Below, one piece after another: positions 14,930 through 27,409 of a DNA stretch of 64,000 nucleotides. The stretch comes from Allacma fusca (taxonomy: Eukaryota; Arthropoda; Collembola; Symphypleona; Sminthuridae). The notes below the pieces were generated by a model. It did no database searches. It was not told where the DNA came from and was given only the letters and a program-made list of their open reading frames with translations. Both the position numbers and the translations under genes were made by a program. The first letter of the stretch is position 1. Every line of letters starts with the position of its first letter. The DNA lies in NCBI GenBank assembly GCA_947179485.1, contig OX359246.1, positions 9,610,001 to 9,674,000 on the forward strand, in the 5' to 3' direction.

Positions 14930-16070
14930 ATTCAAGTATTTTATTTTTTCCTTGCGAAAGGTCAGGACCGATTTCAACAAATCACCAATTCATTTGATGA
15001 AGTGGTTTAGAGAATATTCACGAATATATTGGACACAATTGGTCGAGTAGTTTTGGAGGAAAACTGCGGAAAAAATGTAATCTTTATAATCTTTCACACT
15101 GATCTTAAATAATAGTATTTTGACATTTCCCATGTTTGCTAACAACAGTAATATATTCATTTGTCATACGGATTTCACATTGAAGTAACATTCACTATGT
15201 ACATGAATTATCTCAAAGGTTTTGAAACTTTCTTAAAAACTCTTGCTCGTAGAATGATTAACCTAACATTAGTTTCAGGAGCCATTTCTCACATGACTCT
15301 CCAATATTCTTGTATGCGTTCTTGCCGCCATCTTGGAAAAGTGATTGAAACATTTCTGGCACTTTATAACCCTGTCAACACCATTTTTTTTGGCTTCTGT
15401 GTATTTTTCTATTGCTACGATTATGATTCTTGTTGCGACCATCGAAAATGCATTTGAACACTGGTAAGACAAGTAGCATGGAATACTTTCAATAATAATA
15501 ATTATTAATTATATTATCGTAAAAGTGCAAATAAACGTTTTTAAAACAATTTTCTGATTTGCATTTGTACTCACAATGAAGCTCTCATGTTAAATTGGAC
15601 AACAATAATGGTGTAATGACCTACAAGGTGAGCTAGTACTGTTCTTCCGACTATTTAAAAATGCATTCGGTAAGAGGGGCCTTCGTTAGGAATTTGATTT
15701 CGTTGAGCAGTATAATGATCGCGTCTTATGGGGCGGTCAGAAATTTTGGAAGAGCTGTACCAAAAATGTACATCGAACTTGTGCCATCGTTTGGAATTGA
15801 CATCTAAACATGTCCACCCTTTTGCTCCCTTCTGCCTTGATTGTAGAAAATTCAGTGGAAATCAAGCGAAGTATTTTGGCACCCATTAAGAACGAGGCGG
15901 TGTAGAACCAACGTGTGTGCAGGCAACTTTGAGTTAGGCCAGATTTAAAACAGATAGTCAGAAACAACATTTTGATTCAACGGAAAACTTACATTACTCT
16001 TCTGAGTGTGATCTCAATCATTACAATGACTTTATTGATGAATCTGTAGAGCTGGAGTTTTACAGGAAGT
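14930..16070. repeat. Dispersed repeat, copy 1 (uninterrupted)
   Basis: Shares long stretches with 29020-30745 and 32390-33640, for example TTTCACACTGATCT, CTCCAATATTCTT and CACAATGAAGCTCTCATG. It has no intact open frame. This copy is contiguous where the other two carry MITEs, so it shows their empty sites. Its nature (old transposon or segmental copy) is unclear. Confidence 0.7.
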
Positions 16071-16079
16071 GTGAAAACA

Positions 16080-18231
16080 ATTATTTCAACCAAGGAGAAT
16101 ATTAGTTATATGGGTATAGAATAACTAATTATTTCGTTCCCCCCCGCCAATGAGTTACCAAAAGGTTTAACGCTAGGAATCAAAGCAAATTGATTGTATA
16201 TGAACTCCAAAATAAATAAAAAAAATCAATGTCTTCCACTTACCATGATTCATACTGATAGGTTTTTTTCGTATTTATAATAATTGTACTCGGTATAGTT
16301 TTACTAACTTAGTTTTGTTAAATGTTTTGATGTGTAATTAATTTACCTCATTGACGTTTGCACTATTGTCATTTTAGAAGGGTAATAATTATTAATTGAA
16401 AAACATAAATGCATATACTTACTGACTTTTCTTCCCGCGGGACGGCACAAGGGAGAAACTCATAAAGTATTTCATTCCTTCATACTGTAGACATTTTGTT
16501 TCCAGATTTTCTAAAACATTGTCCTTGGCCTACAATTTATCATTAAATTTAATCTGTGTCTCTTCGCGAGCTATCACACAGGACTCTACATTAACAATTG
16601 TGGGCACGTCTTGAATAACAGAACGTTCTCAAGTTGTAGGCTTGATTGAATCCAGAAACAAGATTTTTTTTATATTGCCACTCTTTAAATGACTCACAAA
16701 CTTTATCTTACATTTTAGGTCCTGAGATCCCAATATTTCCTGATACAAACAAAGCGTTCCGAGATATTTCTTTGAACACCAGAACGTCCAAAAAAAATGA
16801 CCAGATCGGATTCCTCACCCGTATCTTTCTCACTTAAGCGAAATAAGCTAGACTTGTCCAACCCTCCTGTTTTTACGGGTCCTTTCCACAATTCTCAATA
16901 ATCCTGCGTAGAGCTTCCAATGTGGTCAATATTTTTGTTCTGAAACGCACAAAAGCTATTGCTGCCGATTCCGTTCCGATCGGAAAATTTTAATTTAAAT
17001 CATTCGGAACAAACAAAGTTTTGCTTCCGTCGCAGTTTGTTTCGTTTCGGATTACGCTAGTTTTTCTTCCCCGAACCCGTTCCTATCCGAAGCATCTCGA
17101 AATTTTTCACTATATATATGTGCATATATAACATGCAATTATACTACGTGGGAAAATTAGAAATATCAAAAACAATTATGTATATATATATACACACTTC
17201 TTACACTTACAAGTTGATCACGTATACGTATGTATATGCATAGGCTTTTACGAACAGATGACAATCTTTGTCTAAAAGAGTAATTAGTATAATTTATCCA
17301 TTTTTTGTAATTTAACTGTCAGAGATTACTACATTTATTTCAGAAAGCATATTTGAGTAAAGCTACATGGAACAAACATTTTTGGATCGAATGGGTCCAA
17401 AGATATTAGCTGGGATATTACCAATGTACAAGTAATTATATGTTTACACATGTTTCGTAATGCCGGCAATGTACACATAAGTAGTCCTAAAATCGAGACA
17501 CGGTAATAAGAATTACTACATTACATATTGGTAATTATACTGTATATACTGACATATTATCGTATTATAACTATTTGCGATTTATCCACACAGGTGCATT
17601 TTCATAATTTGATCTACAATTTGTAATTTTAGGAAAAATACTAAATAACCTTCCCTTTATTCCCTTGATAGATTGAAAATAATTGTCTCTAATTATCAAT
17701 AGATAATAGATCCGAAAAAATATCCTACACAAAACTGGGGGTATCTCCCAATAATTTACTTAAATTTAAAATATTTCGACATTAATATTTTTCTAACCTT
17801 TGGTGTGTGAAAAAACTACTGTTGGACACTAAATTACTACGGAATTAACTATTTTAGCATGTTTTTTAAACTGATATTTAATTCTAACCGAATTAGTTTT
17901 TAGCACAATGACATGAGCACCCCTTGTTTTGTGTTACCATGACAATTCCAAACGACTCTGGTCAATTATTTTCTCAAGCAAGCTTCACACGATCGAAACA
18001 TTTGCAGAACTCACAAGACATATTCCTCTAAATTAATTTCTGAAGGGAAGGTTTGAGTTTCAACAACTGGCATCCCTTCACATATAACATCACATAGTGC
18101 TAGAATTTACTCACCTTAACCAGGAACGCCTGGTCCATCCTGGTTTCCAGGATGGAATATAAATGCTCCGATTTTTTGGACAACTGCAGGAACTCCATTG
18201 CATAATTTACATATTTTATGTTACAGTATTT
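16080..18231. other. Flank of receptor B in the duplicated block, with a small G/C-rich insertion
   Basis: Non-coding. 16610-16830 is paralogous to 28035-28250, and 17230-18230 to the flank of receptor A. A patch at about 16965-17095 of CCGTTCCGATCGGAA-like sequence is absent from the 28-kb paralogue and resembles a worn MITE of the low-complexity type; I could not define its ends. Confidence 0.5.
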
Positions 18232-19617
18232 TTAAGGATTTAAAAGCAAAAATGTTGCCGTTTGAGAGAATATAATGCCTATCATCGTAAGTATCATTGC
18301 CCGGTCTACAAAGTATGCTTTCCTCAGTTTAATTGTAATGACTTCCAGGGATTTTACAGATTTGCGAAACCAAGGGTCTTGTGACTGGAAAGTTGACCAA
18401 TATTTCAGCACCTCCGAACTTCGGGCTTGGGGCTCAGCTAAGAATGTAAAAATAACGACTAAAAAAATGAAGCTGAAGACGGCAGTGAAGCACATGGACA
18501 ATGATAGAATTCCATGCATTTTGACACCCCCATAGGTGCAATAAACGCACCAGATCATAAGTAGCGCCTTGGCGAAAGGAATTATCAGTTGAGTAAATAT
18601 TTCATTAAAGGATCTCATAACGATAAACATCCATGCGTAAGCATTTAAAACGTTTTTCTTCTCACGCAGGGATGAGGCAGTTATTAAAGCTGTCCTGGGA
18701 CTAAGTGAGTAAATATTATATATTTTACATTTTACTTACTTCATGCTCCTATTTTCTGAGAATACTGTGGAAAGCTTACCTCAGTTCACTTATTGCAACA
18801 AGAATGGTGCTTATTGTGAAGCAACCCTGTATAATCACCATTGCCGATGAGTGAAAAATGTAATGAATGTAACCCAAGGAGCAGATAGCAACAAATGACA
18901 TTACATCTGGATGCAATTGCGGGAAGAGGGAAGACATTTGGTCGTGAGAATGGGGCCTTGCAAATGCAACCGCTAGCATGAATACCCAAACCATGATGAT
19001 ACTTTTGTTTGCAATCTGCATGACAAAACCAATGAGTTTAATCATCGTTGGAGGTTTTCCACCTTCGATGACAAACCTGTCTGGTAAAAAAACGTAAATG
19101 GAACGGTAAAAGAACACATTTCATCAAAATAAATTTAAGCACAAAAGCATACATATGTAAATACAGACATTGTTGTTAATATTTGATGAGCAAGTTGCTT
19201 ACTTTCAAACTCCTCTATTGTGTCCAGGTATTGATTGAGATAGTTTGTGATCACACTCCTGTTTTGAATAATTCCCACATGCAAGGCGGCTGACAAAGTG
19301 TAAAATGATGCTATGAATCGCATATAGATCGTGTCGTATTTAGAAGTTTCGTTTGCATCGAGTTCAATCTGGATATACCGAACGTAGACGTAGGCAACAT
19401 ATCCCAGGGCAATAATCATATTTTTACGCCAGAGCCTTCTTTGCTGAAGTGAACCTATCTCAGGTCTCTGGCGTTTGTGGTTCCAAGAGAATGGATGTCC
19501 TCCAAAAACGCCTCCGATGCAGAATGCTTTACACAAATAACGCTTTATTTGGGTGGAGATTAAGATATTTGCAGAACTGACTGCTGCATTGGATGAAGTG
19601 TAATTTGAACTTGACAT
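18232..19617 (-). CDS. Chemoreceptor-like 7-TM protein B (insect gustatory/odorant receptor superfamily)
   Basis: Exons 19617-19203, 19080-18780 and 18700-18232 give 394 aa, with introns in phases 1 and 2 and good donors (gtaagc at both). Exon 1 holds ISTQIKRYLCKAFCIG, GGHPFSWNHKRQRPE and TM1-2; exon 2 opens RFVIEGGKPPTMIKLIGFVMQ and holds TM3-4; exon 3 holds TM5-7 and ends GIIFSQTATFLLLNP. The start is aligned with copies A and C, all of which have the ATG just after the same upstream context. No premature stop is seen, so this is the best-preserved member with gene C. Substrate unknown; members of the superfamily are ligand-gated cation channels in chemosensory neurons. No TYhhhhhQF signature typical of insect gustatory receptors is present; the corresponding C-terminal motif here is TATFLLLNP. 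Confidence 0.75.
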
Positions 19618-20139
19618 GTTGAAATGAAGGCTGGAAGTTTAGCCTGAAGTGCAACTAGAATAAATTGCATCAAAGTGTTTTAAGAACATCAAAAATGCTA
19701 GTAAAACGGTCTACGATTAATGTGGTATTGTAAGTAAAGAAAACCACCTTACTTCGAGCACTTGACGAAGAAACAAATGGAAGTTTAAAATTCTGTAAGT
19801 GGTAAATTCATGTCTAGTGCTCCAGGATGTTTTCGCTTTTAACTCACAATTCAGAAGTACACAAACACGATTTAGTCGACTTGTCGGACTCTCCTAGTAT
19901 GTTATTATCTTGATATTTTAAGAATTTAATAGTTTACCCGTGATTTAAGTTTTAATTAACACATGTCGAATAAAATTATTGAGGGATAATAAAATAATTC
20001 GATTTAGCGAGCAATGGCAAATGTAGAAGGGTAACTGTATAGTAGCATTTCCCTCAGGAGCAGCAAGTCTTTAAAAGTACATACTTACATTGACCCATTT
20101 AGTCATGTAGATTTTTAATGTATAACATATTCAATGGTG

Positions 20140-21190
20140 TAATTACAAGAGAATATTGGACATACGCGAACGCATGCCAAAATTAAATTATTGCAATTGT
20201 CCTGTCATATTTTGGAAGGAAAACAAACAATTTAGTTTCTCCAAACTCCTTTTAAATTGTTTTTATATGTGTCGATGTATGAGTTTATTCCTGTCTCACA
20301 AATTTAACCCGTTCAGAAAAGGATATGTCAGCTTTAGAAGTTGAAATTCTCGGAGTGAATACTTAACGGGATGTGCTTGATAAAACCGAGAGTTTCTTCA
20401 ATCGGTGCCTTTTTAACGCGGACATCACTGAAACTATAAAAATATTACAAGTATAGGGAAACGATTTGAAAGAGTAAATTCCTATAAATTGGTGATACGA
20501 GAACATGCAATTTCTAGCAACGATAGTTAAGGTCATTATGATGACATTCAAGTTCACGGGGTCAAAATCGGACGAGGGCAAATGGACAAGTAGCAAATTT
20601 ATTTCGTGTTTAGCAATGGCAAATGCAGAACGCCTTTCCATCAAGAGCAACATGTCTTTAAAGTTACATACTTACTTTGACCCACTTATTAGTGCAGATT
20701 TTCAAAATAAGACATATTCAATGTGTAATTACAAGAGAATAGGGAACATAGGTAAACGAATGCATACCATTATCGCAATTTTCCTGTCATTATTTTTGAA
20801 GGACAACAAACAATTTAGTTTCTCCAAACTCCTTTAATATTCTTTCTATAATTGTGCACCGATGCATGCATTTATTCCTGTCTTGCAAATTTAACCCGTT
20901 TAAAAAAGGATATGTCCGCTTCAGAAGTTGAAATTTTCGGAGTGAAAACCTAACGGGATGTGTTTGGTAAAAACGAGAATTTCTTCAATCGGTGTGCCGT
21001 TATAAGGCCGACCTCACCGAAGCAATATGAAAATGTTAGAGCTATAGGGAAACGATTTGAAAGAGTAAATTCCTATAAATTGATGATACGAGAACATGCA
21101 ATTTCCAACAACGACAGTTAAGGTCATCATGATGACATTCAAGTTCAGGGAGTCAAAATCGGACGAGGGCAAATGGACAATTATGGAATT
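20140..21190. repeat. Tandem duplication of ~580 bp upstream of receptor B
   Basis: 20150-20600 and 20730-21190 are direct diverged copies, sharing CAATTTAGTTTCTCCAAACT, TTCTTCAATCGGTG and ACGAGAACATGCAATTTC. A third copy lies upstream of receptor A (13140-13360). They are non-coding and could be a duplicated receptor promoter region. Confidence 0.8.
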
Positions 21191-21429
21191 TATTTCTAAA
21201 TTTTAAAACGTTGTGCTGCTTACGGTTGCGCAGTGATGCGTTTGGGTCAAGTATTTGCAAAAATCCGCGCATGAACTTGACTTGACCATCCATTCACAAG
21301 TTCTTTTTTCAAGATTACCCAAATTTTAACAGGTTGAGACAATTCATGGATTACCCTCAAATCACTCAAAAAGTTTGCATGTCTCGTTATCGAATGATTT
21401 ATTACCCACGGCTCCACCCGTAAAAAATT

Positions 21430-21559
21430 GACCCATCCATACGAGCGAAAATCGTATCGCAATGTTTTTCTATTGCAATAGAAATCTATTGATCTAGAAA
21501 TCCTTTGCTCTCGCAATGGAAAAACATTTCGATACGATTTTCGCGCGTATGGATTGGTC
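21430..21559. repeat. Long inverted repeat: 40-bp arms, ~50-bp loop
   Basis: Left arm 21430-21469 and right arm 21520-21559 pair at 37 of 40 positions around the core CGAAAATCGTATCG. The loop holds an internal ATTGCAATAGAAATCTATTG. A transcript would fold as a strong hairpin. It may be a foldback transposon remnant or a hairpin RNA locus; no outer duplication was found. Confidence 0.8.
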
Positions 21560-21599
21560 AATGCATTTGTGATGTTTTCGCTACTCCTGTTATTTCCCA

Positions 21600-22030
21600 T
21601 GATTTTATGTCTGTCGTTGAATTTGCTAAAAATGTGCTTCAGGCAGCGAGAACTTATTGCATTTTAGTTTATTGGTATTAAAACGTAAGCGTAGAAAGAA
21701 AATTCCCCGTAGATGCTTGCATACGCGGGAATAAGACTACTTGAACTAATACATATTGTTACGTAGTATAAATAGTAAGTACAATGTAAGCATAAAATAG
21801 TCAGCACATTCCAAAGCATTGAGATTAAATCAAGACCTACGTACAATAATGAGTCAACATAAAGATAAAGGAAACAACAGAAAATTAAGCAATAGGAATA
21901 AGATGGGGTTAAGACCATGACATCATCTGTCATGAGATGATCATTGTTTATTAAATTATCTTAAGTTAAATTTAGTTTTAGGATACGTAGAGTAAGGACG
22001 AGTTCTACTTTGGATTTCAAGCTCCCAACA
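21600..22030. other. Intergenic, nothing recognised
   Basis: AT-rich sequence. A weak 89-codon open frame (21664-21933, minus) has no recognisable feature. Confidence 0.4.
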
Positions 22031-22106
22031 TATCTCTAATGACTTGCACCCAGGTTGTGCCCAGGACTCGCACCATCCGAGCGAGATCCATTGGACCATC
22101 GGGACA
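22031..22106 (-). repeat. tRNA-like sequence (tRNA pseudogene or SINE head)
   Basis: On the minus strand the sequence starts TCCCGATGGTCCAATGG, which matches an RNA polymerase III A box (TGGTCCAATGG), and about 35 bp later has GGGTGCAAGTC, a degenerate B box. Spacing and cloverleaf pairing are imperfect, so a functional tRNA is unlikely. Confidence 0.35.
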
Positions 22107-22737
22107 TTGTAAGAATTGGGAGAAGATGAAGATTTTTAGGAATAACCAAATCATTTGTGTTAATCGTTATGGTGTGTAGCTATTATAGTTAGGAACAATC
22201 AGAGCTGTTTTCGTCCGTGTCTGACTTGGCTCATTCAAGTCAAGTCCCAAGTCCAAGTCATGTTCGTGCAAACGAACATTTTGACTTGAAATTTCAAGTA
22301 CAGGGTCAATTCCGTTAAGAAATTTGAACACGAACTCCTGTTCAAGTCTATTCAAGTCCATGTTCTTCTAAAAGACTTGACTACCAAGTCTATTTCATGT
22401 TTAAGTCAAACGACATGACGTGACTTGAGAAATGACTTGACTCCTCAAGTTCAATTCATATGTCTAAACGAGCAGTTGACGTTTACTCCCGTGTTGCAAA
22501 TTCCTACAGAAGTCACACTCCCTACCGTTACTGTCGTGGATGTGATGGTAAACGTGTGTTAAACCTTACCCAACCTGAGAAACATTGACTAAGATTCGCA
22601 GGAGTTATCCAGGAGCCCCAAGCCTTCGAGAGAGCGTTTATTATAAGAGGTTTGTCTGTCGTTAAAGCGTAGTGTTGCTGCTGTATTTGACTTCAATAAC
22701 TAGTTAATAATTATTATTATCAATGTAAAAGGATACT

Positions 22738-25658
22738 GCGAACGATATAGTCAACATTTCAGAAGGAGACGATGAACAAGGGCAAGAAGACAATAGCCAA
22801 GAAAGAATTAAAAAACGATCTATAGTCCACGATTATTTTGAATTGGATTCATTGACAAAGAAATATAATTGCAAGTATTGCACGTAAGTCCTGACGGCAG
22901 TCATATTCGTTTTTATACACCTAAGTTCATAAATGGTTCAGATACTATAGATTCCATTTTTCCTGATTGTAAGTTAAGATTAGTTAACACTTATTTATTT
23001 GTTGTGCAAAGTTTGCGAGAGAGAACAATTCTGGAACGGGAAACTTACTCAGACACCTACGATCAAAACACAAGGAAAAACTAGATGGAAAGTAAGTTAA
23101 AAATCCGGATGCTGACGAGACAAGTACTTCATGGCCGTTAAACATATCATTTAACAAAACGGTAAATTATTGTAGCAAAAATTACAACTAATTTGTTATC
23201 AAAAATATGCTGTTCAGTATAAAATGAAAGTTTAAACAATAATTTTATTTTTAAAGCCTTTTTCAAACGAGATGTTCCACAGGAATATGGTCGAAATGAT
23301 TATAATGCAAAGTCTTCTATTCAGTGTGGTTGAATCCGAGTGGTTCATTAGCTTTGCAAAGTGCGGCGCTCCTAGCAATGCTTTTATTCCCAACCGTCAT
23401 ATTGTACAGCGAAAAATACAAGAAATGTATTCAGTTGAGAAGTCAAACGTGAAGAACACTTTGCAAGTACGAAAAAAAATTATTACAGCTTACCAAATTC
23501 AGAGTTATAGGCTAGTTTCACCACTAATTTAACTTTTCCAAATTTTAATTAGAGAACGCCTGGAAGGATTTCATTGATTGTGGATTCGTGGACAACAAGG
23601 AACGGGAAATCATTTCATGGCATAATGGCAACATTTGTGGATTCAGAATGGAATTACAAGCTAGTAGTCCTAAATTTTGACATTATCAAAGGGTCTCACA
23701 AGGGAAAGGTTCTAGCTAGTTCTATATTTCGGACTTTGGAGGATTATAATGTGACTGACAAATTGTTGGCTTTGACGTGTGACAATGCGTCGATACAATG
23801 ATTTCCTGTTTGAAAACAATGTTTGAAGATACCAACAATGTTTGAAGATTTCCACCTCCTTCAGAAGTTGAACTGTTGACAAAACGTGAGTGCCATTGAA
23901 AAATTGAGGTTTTTGATTTGTATACAGGGAAGTTTATTTTCGGAAGAAAACAACAGAGTAAGATGCTGTGCTCACATTCTTAATCTGTCTTGTCAAGCGG
24001 CACTTACTGTGATTAAGAAAATTGGGACAAATGCTGCTTTGTATATAGATGATTTTGAAGAACGTTCAACTGATGATGAGGATACTGAAAATCTAAACCG
24101 AATAATATCATCTATTTACCATAGGGTACAGTTTATAATTTTCAAAATTGAACTTATTAATATGATTATTCAAAATCCATGCTATTTTGTCATAGGTTTT
24201 GCTATTGTTTTTAAAGATTAAAACAACAGTGCGGACAATACGCAAATCAAACCTACTGACAGAGTCTTTGCGATATTTTTGCGGATCATTAGGGACAAAA
24301 CCCTTAACACTCTGTTTGGACATGCCAGTTAGATGGAACACAACTCTGAAAATGTTCCAGAGATTTGTCGATCTTTGTGCTGTAAGTTGTGCTACAGTTG
24401 TTACCTTTTAAAGTATGTAATTATTGTAATTACTCATTATTTTGACTTTAGTCTGTTGAATCCACAATGAGAAGTGACAAAAGGTTATCGAAGTTAACTC
24501 TTTCAGACGGGGAATGGCAAACTCTCGAATTGTTGATCAAATTTTGGGAAGTATGTCAACATCATCACTGATTTGTCAATATTTCCAATGATTTATATGG
24601 AATTATTTTACGCAGCGGTTTAAATTAATAACGGATAAGATGACGAAGCAGCTCACTCCAAACCTATGTCTAACGGCGGCCTATTATGTGCATCTATACG
24701 ACCATTTGGAATCTTACAATTTAGATATGTCGGTATTTGTTATAATTTAAATATCACGATTTTTTTCTTTTGCCTTGAACTCTATGTGGATTTGTTTAGA
24801 TTAAAAATGGACACGATCCAGCATTGGTTGAAGCAGCAAAATTGGCTTGCGATAAGCTAAACAAATATTATCCGAAGAATTATACACCGAATTGGTGTAT
24901 ATTGTTGGAGTCGGTAAATTATTATTTGTTAATAACTCACTAAATTAGCGTAATAATAATGCCGTTTTTTATTTAGTGCTAAATCCCCGCTTAAAATTTG
25001 AGTGGCATAGCCAGGTCGGATTTAAAGAAATGGTGCCGAAGTATAGAAGGTATGCTGATACCCCAGTCATTTTACTTTAATTTTTAGATTGGTGGTGCAA
25101 TAACTTTGTTTGGTGGGATTTTCTAAGAATGATTACAGATCTTTAGCAAAAGGAGTACAAACCACAGAATGGGCAAATGTGTGTCAATGATTCATTTAAG
25201 GAGGACATAATTTCAATACAAATGAAGAAAGCAAGAATTTCCGCTCAAGATGAACTGACGAAGTACCTGGATGAGCCAACATGTAGCCCCAAAGATATTG
25301 AATCTGGCGTTTTATCTTGGTGGTAGGTAATTGTATTTATAGTGCTTACAGAAAATCTGGGTTGAATCATGAGATGATAAACTTGTTTTTAATGAAGGAC
25401 CGCCAAGCTATTTACCCCCACCTTTCTAAAATGGCAATGGACTATTTAAGTGTGTCTTCAACTGGAGTTCCAATGGAATGCTTATTTTCAATGGGAACCG
25501 ATCTTTTAACACAAAAGAGGCTGTCAATGATGGATGAAACTATTCAGGTGTCCATGTGTTTAAAGGCATGGCTAAGATTAAAATCTCAATTGCAGAATTT
25601 TGATCAAGTTCGAACTGAACCTGTCGCTAAAAAAGTTTTAGGGGAAACGGAAGACTGA
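22738..25658 (+). pseudogene. hAT transposase, intron-containing and broken
   Basis: Recognisable blocks in order: a BED zinc finger split by an intron (KYNCKYC ending near 22883; GNLLRHLRSKH near 23050-23090); a block at 23278-23470; the catalytic region SLIVDSWTTRNGKSFHGI (about 23569-23800) containing the DxW-type first acidic residue and ending TCDNAS; RVRCCAHILNLSCQ (23960); RWNTTLKMFQRF (24330); and the C-terminal dimerisation domain YPHLSKMAMDYLSVSSTGVP...RLSMMDETIQ (25410-25610). Splice-like GT/AG sites separate the blocks. At about 23795-23870 the frame is lost after TCDNAS and a 16-bp repeat (AACAATGTTTGAAGAT) is present, so this copy is probably inactive. It would cut and rejoin DNA at the element's ends. 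Confidence 0.88.
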
Positions 25659-25815
25659 ATTTTAATGAATGAGTTGACTGAAATGAGTAATATTCTTTAA
25701 TATTCGTTGATATATTGTGTACGTTATTTGTTACTTTAGTCATTTAATGATTAATAAAATCATAAAATATAATTTGATTGACGTCATGTTGACGTCTCAA
25801 GTCATGATCAAGTTA

Positions 25816-27170
25816 GGGAGTGTGCACATATTACGTTTCATTTTTTGGGGAGGGAGGGGGTCTTGATGCTGATGATTTTGTGTATACCAAGGGGGGTGGG
25901 GGTAATCTTGCTGATGACGTTTCACCGATTCTCAAAAAAATTTAAGGAATAAACCCGGATAATTGTTAGACTAGTGTTTTTAGCAACAAACTTTTACTGG
26001 TGAAAGACCACTGATACATTTTATAAACATAAGCAAGCCGTACATTAGTCCAAATGTCTGACAACCATGAGCATTCCAAAAACTCATGGCTTACGCAAGA
26101 ATGGCTACAAAATCACGTCCATCAATTTCAGTTTTGCAAATAGTTTGTTCTCATGATCTCAGTTGCTGTGGCCCTTGGCGAGCAACTTGGACAAATATTT
26201 AATATCGAAGTTTCTCCAGTTTCCGGTGCTCTTTAAGCATGATTTTTCTGGAGTTCGTATTTGAAAACCCGGACGGTTCATCTGCCTACTTTGGCGGTTT
26301 GTTGCCAAATGTCGTGCTAAATGTCTGGAAACTATCCCCTGTCTACTATTGCCCCAGAATTCAAGGCAACCTTGAAATGCAAACACACCATGCGTGCAAT
26401 TACTATTTTGTTATCAACATTGCATATGAATCCCAGAAAAGAGCTGCTCATAGAAATTCGTTAGAAAGAATCTCGAAAAGCATTGAATCTTTTGTTCAAA
26501 GTAATCAAATGCAATTTTCCACAGCATGTGAAGCGGAGTATTTGTCGGAAACACCGACGGAAGTTATTGTAAATGTGGCTGACTCGATACATAGCAAATT
26601 TGCAGATATTACTGACGTTAAATGATAATTTTATTATAATAATAGGCTCATTGCAAAAACAGTAATAATTGCAACTTCGCTTTTGTCGGAGAAGGAAAAA
26701 CCAAAATAAAATGGCCGCGATCTAAAGTTTCCCAAACGGTATTCCTTCGTTTACTTTAATTATTATTTTTACTTCCATCAAAATTTGGTTTATTTTGTTT
26801 AAGTGGACCGATTTCAACCAATAACAAGCTCATCATATTGACTCCTTTGACACATTGACTAATAAAGACTAATAATAATAATAATAATCAATTTTAAACA
26901 AAATAGGTCGAGCATTTTTGGAGGAAAGTACAGATTTTATTTTTTTTACTGACCTGTTTCAATCGCCAGACATCACGGATAACACTATCTTATAAGTGGG
27001 CTAACGCCGCCCTAAAAATGCTACGGATTAAACTTGTTTTTTGTCTTTGTTTTTGCTTTGATGACGTTTACAGGGGAGGGGGGGTCAAGGAACAATGACG
27101 TTAGGATGACGATAGGGAGGGTAGGGTCCAAAAAGGGCGAAAAAATGAAACGTAATATGTGCACACTCCC
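25816..27170. mobile_element. Harbinger-like element nested in the hAT element
   Basis: A 1355-bp insertion with inverted ends GGGAGTGTGCACATATTACG (25816) and its complement (ending at 27170), nearly perfect over about 26 bp. It has a TTA duplication (25813-25815 and 27171-27173). A 3-bp TWA duplication with GGG-starting termini points to PIF/Harbinger; assignment by termini only. G-rich tracts lie just inside both ends. It contains sequence also found in the dispersed repeat (GACCGATTTCAAC, TTTTTGGAGGAAA). Confidence 0.8.
26239..26625 (+). CDS. Unrecognised open frame inside the Harbinger-like element
   Basis: About 128 codons, starting MIFLEFVFENPDGSSAYFGG and ending VADSIHSKFADITDVK. I recognise no DDE motif and no Myb/SANT domain. 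The residue mix and the run QKRAAHRNSLERISKSIESF look more protein-like than the surrounding sequence, so it may be a remnant of an accessory or transposase exon of the host element. Confidence 0.3.
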   Translation: MIFLEFVFENPDGSSAYFGGLLPNVVLNVWKLSPVYYCPRIQGNLEMQTHHACNYYFVINIAYESQKRAAHRNSLERISKSIESFVQSNQMQFSTACEAEYLSETPTEVIVNVADSIHSKFADITDVK

Positions 27171-27409
27171 TTACGCCTCAAGTCATGATCAAGTCATGTT
27201 ATTTGACACCACACATCCCAAGTCCTATTCATGTCCAAGTCATGTAATAAATGACGTGAAGGAATCTGATTTGAAAAATCATGTTCATGTCTCAAGTAAA
27301 AATATCAAGTCCAGGTTGAACATATTTTTCAACGTGATATTCAATTCCAAGTCAAGTCCATGGTCGGGTCAGCGTAATTACATGACTTGAAAACAGCTCT
27401 GGGAACAAT

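Larger units (their letters stand above)
22200..27401 (+). mobile_element. hAT transposon with AAGTC subterminal repeats and a BED-type transposase; carries a nested insertion
   Basis: A 5202-bp element bounded by CAGAGCTGTTTTC (22200) and its complement GAAAACAGCTCTG (ending at 27401, with one central difference). It has an exact 8-bp duplication GGAACAAT (22192-22199 and 27402-27409). About 250 bp inside each end is built from CAAGTCA/TGACTTG units. It encodes a transposase on the plus strand and has a 1355-bp element inserted in its right subterminal array. This is the only element of its type here that still carries most of its own transposase. Confidence 0.93.
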
